From positions 1-54,627 of the forward strand of contig QKIH01000010.1 of NCBI GenBank assembly GCA_003249645.1: a stretch of DNA of 54,627 bases. The letters are read 5' to 3'. Position 1 is the stretch's first letter. Each line of letters opens with the position of its first letter. Both the position numbers and the translations under genes were made by a program. The notes under the pieces are model-generated. The model saw nothing but the letters and a program-made list of their open reading frames with translations. It was not told the DNA's origin and did not search any database. Positions 37,734 to 46,813 of this stretch are shown in pieces. This DNA is from Desulfobulbaceae bacterium (GTDB lineage: Bacteria; Desulfobacterota; Desulfobulbia; Desulfobulbales; Desulfocapsaceae).

Positions 37734-39425
37734 CTACTCTCCGATGAATCTGTTATTATTGAAATACCCCTCAAACACATTACCGGACGCATCAGTATAC
37801 CGCCCTTTGCCATTTCGTTTGCCAGCGACAAAATCGCCCTCATATCGACTTCCGTCCTTGGAAATCAGCAGACCCTTTCCGTCAGGGGCATCATTTTTGA
37901 ATCCACCTTCATAGGTTGTCCCATCAAAATAGAAGAGTTTTCCTTTGCCATTGAAGATCCCGTTCTCAAATTCTCCCGAGTAATGACTCCCGTCTGCAAA
38001 ATAGTAATCACCGAAACCGGAAAAGTTACCTTTTTTGAAATTTCCGCTATATTTTGTCCCGTCATCATAGACAAGCGTACCAAAGCCATGCTTCTTGCCG
38101 TTTTTAAATTCGCCCTGATACTCCTGCCCGTTGACACTGATCAATTTGCCGCTGCCGTGATACAGTCCTTTCTTAACCTGGCCCTCATAGATTGAACCAT
38201 CGGCAAAACTATACTCGAGATTGCCGCTAAACGGTTTGTTGGCATCTTTCTGCTCGTAGATTAATCCTCCAACCATTATAAAAGGACCGCCAGAGTCCAA
38301 CGGTGCAGCTGTTTCCTGTCTTTCTTCAACCACAGCAACATCTTTTACACCACTGGACACACCTGGCAGCACGGTTGAAGTCGGCTTTAAATTTGTCTCA
38401 GCTGCAACAGCAGTCTGTTCATATGGTCTGACAGGTTCTCCATCAATAAATTCTCCTTTAAACCTGCTGCCATCTGCACTCTTAAGCTTTCCTTCACCAT
38501 GTCGCTTATCATTAAAAAAGAGACCAACATATTTTGATCCGTCTGCCATGACCTCTTCACCGTAGCCGCTCTTTTTCCCGCCTTCAAATGAGCCTTTGTA
38601 GCGACTTCCGTCAGCGTACGCCATAACGCCTTTTCCTTCCATCACCCCGTTAACGAATGAACCTGTGTAGACTGAGCCGTCAGTAAAGTAAAGTTCACCC
38701 TGCCCCTGACATTGATTTCCGGAAAATTGACCGACATAGATCCTGCCGTCTTCATAGGTCATCTTTCCTTTACCCTGGTAGAAGTCATCGACAAAATCTC
38801 CTTCATAGGTATATCCGCCGCTATTCTGGTATTTGCCGGAGCCCTGTCTCTGCTTTCCTGCAACGCCGCCAACGTAACGGCTTCCATCCTTATAAAGAAT
38901 TGTCCCTTTTCCATAAGGCTGACCGCCTCTGAATTCTCCCTCATACCAGGACCCATCGGGATGGCGAAGTTTTCCGACGCCTTCAATTACACCATTTCGG
39001 AAATCGCCGGTATACTCTCTGCCGTCGGTGTAAAACAGAACGCCTCTTCCGCTGAATTTACCGTATTCAAATTCACCTATATACTGGGAGCCATTTGCGA
39101 AAACCATTTTCCCCTGACCGGAAATCACATCATTTTTAAAATGACCGAAATACTTTCTTCCATCCGGACTGACAAGCTGGCCTTCGCCATTCATTTCGCC
39201 CCGCTCAAATTCGCCCTTATAAACAATACCGCTTGGATACTGGAGAGTCCCTTTACCATGAAGAAATCCGTTACTGAATGTGCCGGTATATTTTCGTCCG
39301 TCATTGTTCAGCAAAACACCCTGTCCATTTTTACAATCACCTTCAAGACATTGGGCCGCAGCCAAGGTGCCGCTGAACATTGCACCAACCAAAACCCCAC
39401 AAATAACAATAGTACGTGCCGACAT
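37734..39425 (-). CDS. Exported MORN-repeat protein (about 20 repeats)
   Basis: A 563-residue protein with an N-terminal signal peptide (about 1-24, ending near AAAQC; the Cys is followed by LEGDC) and two blocks of 23-residue MORN repeats: about 13 between residues 36 and 340 and about seven between 415 and 563. The typical unit reads DGSxYxGxFxxGxxxGxG. A non-repeat linker of about 75 residues, rich in Ala, Val and Pro, joins them. Such beta-meander solenoids scaffold or bind lipids; the location should be periplasmic or surface. GAGGAG precedes the ATG. Confidence 0.9.
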   Translation of the reverse strand: MSARTIVICGVLVGAMFSGTLAAAQCLEGDCKNGQGVLLNNDGRKYTGTFSNGFLHGKGTLQYPSGIVYKGEFERGEMNGEGQLVSPDGRKYFGHFKNDVISGQGKMVFANGSQYIGEFEYGKFSGRGVLFYTDGREYTGDFRNGVIEGVGKLRHPDGSWYEGEFRGGQPYGKGTILYKDGSRYVGGVAGKQRQGSGKYQNSGGYTYEGDFVDDFYQGKGKMTYEDGRIYVGQFSGNQCQGQGELYFTDGSVYTGSFVNGVMEGKGVMAYADGSRYKGSFEGGKKSGYGEEVMADGSKYVGLFFNDKRHGEGKLKSADGSRFKGEFIDGEPVRPYEQTAVAAETNLKPTSTVLPGVSSGVKDVAVVEERQETAAPLDSGGPFIMVGGLIYEQKDANKPFSGNLEYSFADGSIYEGQVKKGLYHGSGKLISVNGQEYQGEFKNGKKHGFGTLVYDDGTKYSGNFKKGNFSGFGDYYFADGSHYSGEFENGIFNGKGKLFYFDGTTYEGGFKNDAPDGKGLLISKDGSRYEGDFVAGKRNGKGRYTDASGNVFEGYFNNNRFIGE

Positions 39426-39453
39426 AGACTCCTCTTCGTATCAGTTTGAATAT

Positions 39454-40710
39454 TTAAGCGGAAGCAAACGCCTTTTTCACCTCTTCTGCAATGATCGCAA
39501 TCCCCTTCTCCACCTGATCATCATCCTGGGAATAGGTCATCCTGATGCATTCATCCCTATGTTGCCATTCTTCTTTCAGGCCGGGGAAGAAATAGTGACC
39601 TGAAATAACCAGTACTCCACGCTCTTTCAGTCTTTGATAAAGCTCAAGGCTTGAAATAGGCAGATTTTCAAACCAGAGCCAGAGAAACATTGCTCCCTCT
39701 GGTTTGTGAATCTTATATGGAGTCGAGCCGAACTCCCTGCGGATGCAGGCAACGGCCTTTTCAACCTTTCTCTTATAAAAAGGACGAATCATCTCACGGC
39801 CAACCTGCAGGATCTCACCACTGCCGACAAGGTCCTGACACAGCATGGCACCTAAACTCGTAGGTGAAAGGGCCATGATGGCATTCATGCATGATATTGC
39901 TCTGACAACTTTCGTGTTCGCAATGATAATTCCAGTTCTGACAGCCGGTAGGCCAAGCTTTGAGAGTGAAAAACAGGCAATGATGTTCTCGTTCCATTTC
40001 GGCGTTGCATCAACGTGAATAATCCCGGGAAACGGCACGCCGTAGGCATTATCCAGAATAAGCGGGATATCGTGGGCCCGTGCTATGGCATCCAGCTGAT
40101 CGACTTCTTCATCTGTTATGACATTTCCGGTCGGATTAGTCGGCCGTGAAACACAGAGTGCAGCCGTATCGGCTTCGATTTCCAGCGAGTCAAAATCGAC
40201 ATGATATTTAAAAAAGTCATCACCGATATATTCTATCTTCGGCTTGGAAGAGCGGAAAAAATCGTCAGACATGCCAAGATCGGCATAGCCGATATATTCT
40301 GGAGCAAGCGGTAGATGAATTTTTCGGTTAACGCCGTCGCTGCATTCTCCGGCCAGATAATTAAACAACTGAAAGAAACCGGTCTGACTGCCGTTTGTTA
40401 AACAGACGTTTTCCGGCCCTATATTCCAGCCGTATTCTTTTTTGAGCAGATCGGCTATGCCTTTAAGAAAAGTCGGTTTTCCTTCAGGCGGATCATAGGC
40501 GCCGACAAGACTCTTGAATAGATTCTTATCCTCACTGATCTCTTTTAGCCTGCTACGCATCATCTTTTGAAAAGGTTCAATCATGCCGGGGTTTCCGCCG
40601 CCCATCATAATCATATCCCTTCCCGATGTAACTGCCGCGCCGAGATCATCCATCAATGAGAGGATACCGGCATCTCCTGTAAATTTTTCTCCGAATTTTG
40701 AAATCTTCAT
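39454..40710 (-). CDS. avtA: Valine-pyruvate transaminase
   Basis: PLP-dependent aminotransferase that interconverts valine and alanine with their keto acids. The 418-residue protein is close to AvtA throughout: GDAGILSLMDDLG, GGGNPGMI, LTNGSQTGFFQLFN, PLAPEYIGYAD, SRPTNPTGNVITD (NPTGN 192-196), the catalytic SLSKLGLP with Lys251, and HKPEGAMFLWLWF. Its start overlaps the stop codon of the gate-domain membrane protein gene (ATGA). Confidence 0.93.
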   Translation of the reverse strand: MKISKFGEKFTGDAGILSLMDDLGAAVTSGRDMIMMGGGNPGMIEPFQKMMRSRLKEISEDKNLFKSLVGAYDPPEGKPTFLKGIADLLKKEYGWNIGPENVCLTNGSQTGFFQLFNYLAGECSDGVNRKIHLPLAPEYIGYADLGMSDDFFRSSKPKIEYIGDDFFKYHVDFDSLEIEADTAALCVSRPTNPTGNVITDEEVDQLDAIARAHDIPLILDNAYGVPFPGIIHVDATPKWNENIIACFSLSKLGLPAVRTGIIIANTKVVRAISCMNAIMALSPTSLGAMLCQDLVGSGEILQVGREMIRPFYKRKVEKAVACIRREFGSTPYKIHKPEGAMFLWLWFENLPISSLELYQRLKERGVLVISGHYFFPGLKEEWQHRDECIRMTYSQDDDQVEKGIAIIAEEVKKAFASA

Positions 40711-41723
40711 AATGCTGTTTTATTGGCAAGCTGTCTTGCTAACCTTCTTTTTTCCATCAAGTCTGTCATTTTTACCAACAGGTACGTTACCAGAAGTGTG
40801 AATGCTATTCGTCCCCAAAATACGCCGGTGAATGTTCCTCCTATGGCAACCATCAGCAAGGTGTCTTCAAGCAGACCGTGACATAAAGCCATAAACGCCA
40901 TTGCGTTAACTATGTCTTTTCTGCTGAGAGCCCCCTTAGCTGTTTCCCTAATTATCAATGCACCACCATAGCCTAAACCGAGAATCATGCCAACTACTGT
41001 AATCGGTGCAGCCTGGGTACTCATGCCGAAAACCGGCAAAACCGGATTGAGAAGTTTTTCAAGAAAACGAATTACACCGAAGAAGCGCAGCAGCTTCATA
41101 AAAATCAGAATGACACTGATAACGCAGAATATCATACCGATATTCTCCAGCTGACTTATTGCCCACGGCAAATACTCCCGGCTTTTTTCAACCTGGCCGA
41201 AGATATGGGCCGCAGGTTCCTGCCACAAGCTGAAATAGCTGGTCAGCAGATATAAAATCATGCCGTAGATAACAGCGCCGAAAACACGTAAAAGGGCTAT
41301 GGGCCAGAAAGGGGCACCAGCTTTTTTACTTATGGTAAGCTCAACAGGAAGAGCATGCGCAATGAGCAGAACCGCCCCTAGCACTGTCACCTGAGCTGTT
41401 GTGAGATCAAGTGTTGTCGATAGACTCGCAAAGACGGCAATTGCACCGTACAAGCCTGTTAGTATACCGGTTGCCCAGACCAGGCCCAGCTCTCCGGGCA
41501 GGCCCATCAAACTCATAATAGGATCAAGCAGGAAACTCAAATACTTAATCAGGCCGACATCTTCTAAAATCCGGGTAATTACTACGACCGGAATCATTAT
41601 CTTTATTAACAGCCAGCTGGTAGCAAGACTTTCATGCAGCAATTCTTTTGCTGCATGTTTACCCCTGCCAATCAGATTTTTTCCCGGCAAAAATTTATTC
41701 TGCACCAATAACCCGCATCCCAC
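40707..41723 (-). CDS. Nucleoside-recognition (Gate) domain membrane protein
   Basis: A polytopic membrane protein of 338 residues with about nine hydrophobic segments and two Gate-domain repeats. The conserved polar segments AHALPVELTISKK and GLGYGGALIIRETAKGALS lie in the membrane. Similar Gate proteins include YjiH, sporulation SpmA/SpmB and the FeoB membrane core; substrates are mostly unknown. The start is uncertain: a GTG at 41723, six bases after the preceding stop codon, or another GTG six codons later. It is coupled to avtA, so an amino-acid or keto-acid link is possible but only inferred. Confidence 0.82.
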   Translation of the reverse strand: MGCGLLVQNKFLPGKNLIGRGKHAAKELLHESLATSWLLIKIMIPVVVITRILEDVGLIKYLSFLLDPIMSLMGLPGELGLVWATGILTGLYGAIAVFASLSTTLDLTTAQVTVLGAVLLIAHALPVELTISKKAGAPFWPIALLRVFGAVIYGMILYLLTSYFSLWQEPAAHIFGQVEKSREYLPWAISQLENIGMIFCVISVILIFMKLLRFFGVIRFLEKLLNPVLPVFGMSTQAAPITVVGMILGLGYGGALIIRETAKGALSRKDIVNAMAFMALCHGLLEDTLLMVAIGGTFTGVFWGRIAFTLLVTYLLVKMTDLMEKRRLARQLANKTAL

Positions 41724-41729
41724 TTATTT

Positions 41730-41969
41730 TCAGGCAGTCCATCGCCCACTGCCATTTTTCGATCCTGCCTGATTATCTTCATCTTTTGGCGAAAACATCT
41801 GACAGGAGATACCCGATGATTCATAGACCACTATCGACGGTATTTTTTTGCTTTTAAACCGTAAAGCCCTGCATCCGTATGGTCTTGAAGGAGAGAAGGT
41901 AATATACAGGTGTTTACACTTAAAACAGTTCGGCTGCTTGTTGTCTCTGCTGGAGTCGTCTCCGTTCAC
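41730..41969 (-). CDS. Four-cysteine mini-protein
   Basis: A 79-residue protein with a GTG start behind an AAAAGG ribosome binding site, 12 bp after sixA. The core NCFKCKHLYITF...PYGCRALRFKSKKIPS...SGISC has four cysteines (15, 18, 33, 56) spaced as in a small zinc- or iron-sulfur-binding protein. I recognise similar short Cys proteins in other proteobacteria, sometimes labelled uracil-DNA glycosylase without real support. It is not similar to a full glycosylase. Function unknown. Confidence 0.75.
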   Translation of the reverse strand: MNGDDSSRDNKQPNCFKCKHLYITFSPSRPYGCRALRFKSKKIPSIVVYESSGISCQMFSPKDEDNQAGSKNGSGRWTA

Positions 41970-41981
41970 CTGAAAAACCTT

Positions 41982-42485
41982 TTATTGTCCGATATACTTT
42001 TTGGGATAATCGAAAAACTGCAACTGAGCCTTCCCCGGCCTTATGGACAGCCAGCTTTCGCCGATCTCTATGCCAACTATTCCTGTCGTCGGAACATTTT
42101 CGATATCTGCACCGGTCAGAGAATCCGCAAGGTCTGTCAGGCCGTAATTATGGCCGACCAGAAAAAGTACTTCAACAGCATCATCTGTTTTCGATATCAC
42201 GTCAAACAGCTTTTCCTCGCCTGCAAGATACAGTTCACGATTAAAGACAATAGACTCAAAAGGATACTCAATAGCTGCAGCGATATGCTTTGCTGTTTTT
42301 TTGGCCCTTTTGGCCGAACTCGAGAGAAACAGATCGGGGGTAATACCTTTTTTGCGCAGAACCTCGCCCATAAGCGGGGCATCGTTTTTGCCCCGCTTAT
42401 TTAACGGCCGTTCATAATCTGATAAGGTTTGATCCGACCAGCTTGACTTTGCATGCCGAATCAAAACAAGCAGTTTTTTTCCCAC
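41982..42485 (-). CDS. sixA: Phosphohistidine phosphatase SixA
   Basis: Histidine-phosphatase-family enzyme that removes phosphate from His residues of phosphorelay proteins. The 167-residue protein shows the catalytic LIRHAKSSW (Arg10, His11), ERPLNKRGKNDA, LSSSAKRAKKTA, and the second catalytic histidine in LVGHNYGL. The start is GTG. It is a short, single-domain form as in Escherichia coli SixA. It lies between argJ and the mini-protein gene. Confidence 0.9.
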   Translation of the reverse strand: MGKKLLVLIRHAKSSWSDQTLSDYERPLNKRGKNDAPLMGEVLRKKGITPDLFLSSSAKRAKKTAKHIAAAIEYPFESIVFNRELYLAGEEKLFDVISKTDDAVEVLFLVGHNYGLTDLADSLTGADIENVPTTGIVGIEIGESWLSIRPGKAQLQFFDYPKKYIGQ

Positions 42486-42515
42486 TTCTAGTAAAGCCCA
42501 CTGTATTTGATTTTT

Positions 42516-43700
42516 TTATGACCTGTAATCAGCATTTATTTTAACGTAATCAACTGAAAAATCACAGGTATACACTTCCTGGCAACCCGTTCCGTCTTTC
42601 AGATCGATAATGACAGAAAATTTTTTCTCCTTAAGAACCTTGGTTGCCTCTTTTTCCGCCTCGATGCCAAGACTCACACCGTTCTTCACCAGCAGCACAT
42701 TGCCGAAAGCAATACTGATTCGATCGGGATACACCTTAACCCCCGAACGTCCGATCGCCGCGATAATCCGACCCCAGTTAGCGTCTTCGCCGAAAAACGC
42801 GGTCTTCACAAGATTGGAGTTTGCAACAGTGCGGGCGACCTTCTCTGCTTCATCTTCTTCTTTCGCGCCGCAGACACGAATAGTAATACATTTGGTCGCA
42901 CCTTCACCGTCAGTGACAATCTGGAGAGCAAGGTCTTTCATCACTTCTTCGAGCGTGTCCTGAAACAGCATCTGTGCTTCGACAGTATCTTCGTCTATCC
43001 ACTCATTCTCAGCTGCGCCGTTGGCCATCACCAGAACCATATCATTTGTACTGGTATCGCCATCGATAGTAATCCGATTAAATGTACTGTTATTGGCAGC
43101 AATGAGCGATTTATGCAGTTCCGGAAAACTTATTCTGGCATCGGTCAGAATAAAGGCCAGCATGGTTGCCATATTCGGCATGATCATGCCTGCCCCTTTT
43201 GCCATCCCCATAAAATTGATATTTTTGCCACCGATCTTCACCGTTTTATAGACAGTTTTCTTAACTGTGTCGGTGGTCATAATTGCGTTGGCTACCTGGT
43301 CGAAATTGTCTTCAGAAAGATTTGCAACAAGCTTTCCCATGCTGTTTTCAAAAGCACCGACATTGAGCTGCATTCCTATTACTCCGGTGGAAGAGAGCTG
43401 AACCATTGCGTCGTCAATGCCCAATGCATCCGATACCATTTTTGATGTTTCAAGAGCTGCATCCATTCCGGCTTCCCCGGTACAGGCGTTGGCACATCCG
43501 CTATTGACCAGAATTGCCTGGGCTCGGCCCTGTTTTAATCGTTCAACATCAATCAGCACCGGTGCCGCTTTTACCTGATTGGTTGTAAAAACGCCTGCTG
43601 TGACCGCCGGAGTCTCACTGTAGATCAGACCAAGATCCAGTCTGTTTTTATATTTTATTCCTGCCTCAACAGCGGACATTTTAAAGCCTTTGATCTTCAT
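42516..43700 (-). CDS. argJ: Bifunctional ornithine acetyltransferase/N-acetylglutamate synthase
   Basis: Recycles the acetyl group in arginine synthesis. The 394-residue precursor cleaves itself at Ala178-Thr179 in KGAGMIMPNMATML, freeing the catalytic Thr179 on the beta chain. SSTGVIGMQL, TIDGDTSTNDM and GEDANWGRIIAAIGRSG are family blocks. Whether it is bifunctional or only transfers acetyl to glutamate from acetylornithine cannot be told by eye. It is divergent from the cardiolipin synthase gene. Confidence 0.95.
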   Translation of the reverse strand: MKIKGFKMSAVEAGIKYKNRLDLGLIYSETPAVTAGVFTTNQVKAAPVLIDVERLKQGRAQAILVNSGCANACTGEAGMDAALETSKMVSDALGIDDAMVQLSSTGVIGMQLNVGAFENSMGKLVANLSEDNFDQVANAIMTTDTVKKTVYKTVKIGGKNINFMGMAKGAGMIMPNMATMLAFILTDARISFPELHKSLIAANNSTFNRITIDGDTSTNDMVLVMANGAAENEWIDEDTVEAQMLFQDTLEEVMKDLALQIVTDGEGATKCITIRVCGAKEEDEAEKVARTVANSNLVKTAFFGEDANWGRIIAAIGRSGVKVYPDRISIAFGNVLLVKNGVSLGIEAEKEATKVLKEKKFSVIIDLKDGTGCQEVYTCDFSVDYVKINADYRS

Positions 43701-43927
43701 CCCTCATCCTTTATACTTAAGTAATTATTGCAATTACGGGAAATAAATAATAATCATAGAATCTAGACAAACAACTATATTCCATAGTAAAAGGTATACC
43801 ATCTTCACAATTGCTTTTGCTACTCTAAAATAGCGGCCTGAAACAGAAACCTGGTCTAGTACAAGAAGATTTTTGTCCCTCTGCAAAAGGCTTAAACCTG
43901 AGTTAAAGCTTGTGGTTATCGGGAGGT

Positions 43928-45442
43928 ATGGAAACAGTGCAAGCTGAATCCGTTCATTGGAGCTACAATCTCTATTCAAACCTTTTCTTTATAGCCGATC
44001 TTGTTATTCGCATAGGTCTGTCTATCAGGGTTATCATGCGCCAACGGACGTACGGCGTTTCTCTTGCATGGCTTGTTGTCATCCTGCTATTCCCCTTCGC
44101 CGGAAGTTTTATTTATCTTCTTTTCGGTGAAAGCCGTCTTTCTGAACGTCGTCTCAATTTTATCAGCAAATCTCAGGATCATTACCAGAGCTGGCTCAGG
44201 TCCCTGACTAAGAATGCACCGGTTTCGTGGCAAACCGCCAACCCGGAAAGAGAACCGATACATCGTCAGGCGGTCAACCTGATCGGCATACCTGCCCTGG
44301 ACAGCAATAAGGTCGATCTCATCACCACACCGGAAGATATTATCCATGCTATTATTGACGATATCAATGCATCACAATCGACCTGCCATCTGCAATTTTA
44401 TATATGGCAGAACGGCGGCCTGATCGACGAGGTCCACCAGGCTCTTATAGACGCTGCAAAGAGGGGGGTCAAATGCCGTCTGCTGCTCGATGATATCGGC
44501 AGTCGTGATTTTTTGCGTTCCAAAGGTCGTAAAGAGCTTGAGGCCGCAGGGATTAAGGTTTTGGCCGCGTTGAAAGCGGGCCTGTATAAAATGATCTTTT
44601 CCCGTATTGATATACGAAACCATCGTAAAATAGTGGTAATTGACGGCAAGGTTGCATATACCGGCAGTCAGAACATGGTTGACCCGCGTTTTTTCAAACA
44701 AGATGAAGGCTATGGTCACTGGATCGACCTTATGGTCCGGCTGCAGGGTCCCGTAGTTGAAGCAATTGGCGGCACCTTTATGAGTGACTGGCTGCTTGAA
44801 ACCGATCCTCAACCTGGAACCGGCAGATCCCTGCAGGATGACATATCACAATTACGCACTGTTGCCGACATTATCCCATGCGAAAAAGCAGGAGATACTA
44901 CCGTCCAGCTCGTTCCTTCTGGACCTGGTTTTGCCAAAGATACAATCCACAGCCTGCTGCTTACAACAATTTACGCAGCACGAAGCAAACTCACTTTGAC
45001 CACCCCATATTTTGTCCCCGATGAAGCACTTCTTACCGCTTTACGTTCTGCTGCCGAACGCGGTGTAAAGGTGAAGATTATAATTCCATCGGTAATCGAC
45101 TCCAAACTTGTTCAATATGCCAGCCGAGCACGCTACGAAAACCTCAGTCGTGCCGGGGTTGACATATATCTCTTTGAAGGAGGATTACTTCACTCAAAGA
45201 CCATCAGCGTTGACGATGATTTCACTCTTTTCGGCTCTGTTAATCTCGATATGCGTTCCTTCTGGCTCAACTTTGAAACCACCCTGTTCATCTATAGCAG
45301 CGAATTTTCTGAACGCATACGAAAAACGCAGGAAGCATATATCAAAGATTCCAGAAGGCTCGATATTGAGAAACATCTGCAGCGATCAACATTTGAGCGA
45401 TTTAAAGAAAATCTGGTATTGCTGATAGGTCCCCTCCTCTAA
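43928..45442 (+). CDS. cls: Cardiolipin synthase (phospholipase D family)
   Basis: Inner-membrane enzyme that joins two phosphatidylglycerols. The 504-residue protein has two N-terminal transmembrane helices (about 15-35 and 45-65, the latter ending FIYLLFGES). Two HKD motifs follow: HRKIVVIDGKVAYTGSQN and HSKTISVDDDFTLFGSVN, the second with SFWLNFE. The start is uncertain: GGGAGG ends only one base before this ATG, so the GTG at 43937, with ten-base spacing, may be the real start; a TTG at 43910 is also in frame. Confidence 0.93.
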   Translation: METVQAESVHWSYNLYSNLFFIADLVIRIGLSIRVIMRQRTYGVSLAWLVVILLFPFAGSFIYLLFGESRLSERRLNFISKSQDHYQSWLRSLTKNAPVSWQTANPEREPIHRQAVNLIGIPALDSNKVDLITTPEDIIHAIIDDINASQSTCHLQFYIWQNGGLIDEVHQALIDAAKRGVKCRLLLDDIGSRDFLRSKGRKELEAAGIKVLAALKAGLYKMIFSRIDIRNHRKIVVIDGKVAYTGSQNMVDPRFFKQDEGYGHWIDLMVRLQGPVVEAIGGTFMSDWLLETDPQPGTGRSLQDDISQLRTVADIIPCEKAGDTTVQLVPSGPGFAKDTIHSLLLTTIYAARSKLTLTTPYFVPDEALLTALRSAAERGVKVKIIIPSVIDSKLVQYASRARYENLSRAGVDIYLFEGGLLHSKTISVDDDFTLFGSVNLDMRSFWLNFETTLFIYSSEFSERIRKTQEAYIKDSRRLDIEKHLQRSTFERFKENLVLLIGPLL

Positions 45443-45821
45443 CGAAATACTGGGTGATTCTATTTCATTCATTTGCAAATCATTCTCTTTCACTGCTATA
45501 CTTTTTTTACACTGCATACAATTACTTATTTCAACTGGTTAGTATTGATTATGACAACGCAAGCAGGAATGAATAAAACGCTTAAATCAGAAGCAGCCAG
45601 TACTCTTTTTGAATGCGCTGAACAAAATGCAGGAGTATCCTGAAAAGACCGGCAAGATGGTGTTCAACTGTTTTGAGAGACATGATATTTTTAAAATTAG
45701 AGATATGATCAGACGGTTCATCCTATATATAAATCACAAGACAATACATAAACAAAGAATAGAGTCAATTCGGTGAGCTGCCAGAGCAGCCCATTGCAAT
45801 CATTTACGGAGAGGGAATCTC
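45443..45821 (+). other. Non-coding stretch between cls and ppk2 with a promoter-like pair and an eroded small reading frame
   Basis: TTGCAA (45473-45478) and TATACT (45497-45502) form a promoter-like pair with an 18-base spacer. Downstream an ATG at 45551 opens only 30 codons. Shifting one base at the CTTTTTG run (near 45607) continues as LNALNKMQEYPEKTGKMVF and stays open to a TGA near 45776. That pattern, a short frame continued by another after a T-run, suggests a decayed gene or chance; the second part loosely resembles small helical granule-associated (phasin-like) proteins. No clear ribosome binding site precedes the ATG. Confidence 0.3.
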
Positions 45822-46724
45822 ATGGGTAAATCAAAGAAAAAAGAAAAGCCTTCGTTGGAAAACACGAGACTGTTTGAAGGGACAGCGCTTAAAAACATCG
45901 AAACCGATGATGGTAAGGATAAAACTGCAATCTGGATCAAAAACTGGCACCTTGCCTATGAAATAGAGCTTAAAAAACTGCAGATCGAACTCATGAAATT
46001 GCAGAAAGACATGAAAGCCACCGGCAAACGTCTGCTGCTTATTTTCGAGGGTCGGGACGCTGCCGGAAAAGGAGGGACAATCAAGCGTTTCATTGCTCAC
46101 CTTAATCCACGCAATACAAGGGTCGTAGCACTTTCGAAACCTAACGAAACAGAAACGACCCAATGGTATTTCCAACGCTATGTAAGCCAGCTCCCCTGCG
46201 CCGGCGAAATGGTTTTCTTCGACCGAAGCTGGTATAACCGCGCCATGGTTGAACCGGTTATGGGCTTTTGTACCGATGAGCAGAACAAACGTTTTTTAAA
46301 AGATGTCCCATTGCTTGAAGAACTGCTCGTTAAAGACGGCATCACCCTCTTCAAATTTTACTTCTCCGTTTCAAAAGATGTACAGAAAGAGCGTTTTGAT
46401 TCCCGTAAGATCGACCCTCTCAAACAATACAAACTTTCACCGGTCGACAACCTTGCACAGGACTACTGGGATCAATATTCAGTCAGAAAGTTTCAAATGC
46501 TTTCCGAAACAAACCGAACCATAGCGCCATGGACTATCGTTCGATCAGACAACAAGAAACTGGCCCGGATTAACTGCATGAAAAAGGTGCTTTCTCATAT
46601 GGAATACAAAGATAAGCTCCCCGACAAAGAACTCGTCCCGGATCCTGAGATCATCATCTCAGGTATCGACGAGCTGCGACATATGGAAAACAACATCATG
46701 AATCCGGACAAACTGCACGGCTAA
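45822..46724 (+). CDS. ppk2: Polyphosphate kinase 2
   Basis: Transfers phosphate between inorganic polyphosphate and nucleoside diphosphates. The 300-residue single-domain protein has Walker A GRDAAGKGGT (77-86), Walker B FFDRSWYNRA, the lid RKIDPLKQYKLSP and LAQDYWDQY. One-domain forms of this length usually phosphorylate nucleoside diphosphates, but direction and nucleotide preference cannot be read from motifs. GGAGAGGGAATCTC precedes the ATG. A perfect hairpin follows the gene. Confidence 0.94.
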   Translation: MGKSKKKEKPSLENTRLFEGTALKNIETDDGKDKTAIWIKNWHLAYEIELKKLQIELMKLQKDMKATGKRLLLIFEGRDAAGKGGTIKRFIAHLNPRNTRVVALSKPNETETTQWYFQRYVSQLPCAGEMVFFDRSWYNRAMVEPVMGFCTDEQNKRFLKDVPLLEELLVKDGITLFKFYFSVSKDVQKERFDSRKIDPLKQYKLSPVDNLAQDYWDQYSVRKFQMLSETNRTIAPWTIVRSDNKKLARINCMKKVLSHMEYKDKLPDKELVPDPEIIISGIDELRHMENNIMNPDKLHG

Positions 46725-46745
46725 CAAACTGCCCATCCTCACCCA

Positions 46746-46775
46746 AGCCTGCCCGGCAATATCAACGGGCAGGCT
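46746..46775 (+). terminator. Strong hairpin after ppk2
   Basis: AGCCTGCCCG and CGGGCAGGCT form a perfect 10-bp GC-rich stem with a 10-base loop, 22 bases past the ppk2 stop codon and before the convergent gene. The following bases are CTCTACCC rather than a T-run, so termination efficiency is uncertain; it may be a 3'-end stabiliser serving both converging transcripts. Confidence 0.6.
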
Positions 46776-46813
46776 CTCTACCCGCCGGATAATTTCAGGA
46801 TAACACTACAGTA

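Noticed and set aside
38712-39449. A 245-codon open frame opposite the MORN gene
   Set aside because: Its regular pattern mirrors the MORN repeats on the other strand; no independent coding signal.
43734-43979. An 81-codon frame between argJ and cls on the minus strand
   Set aside because: It overlaps the start of cls and has no recognisable domain; the region is more likely the divergent promoter area.
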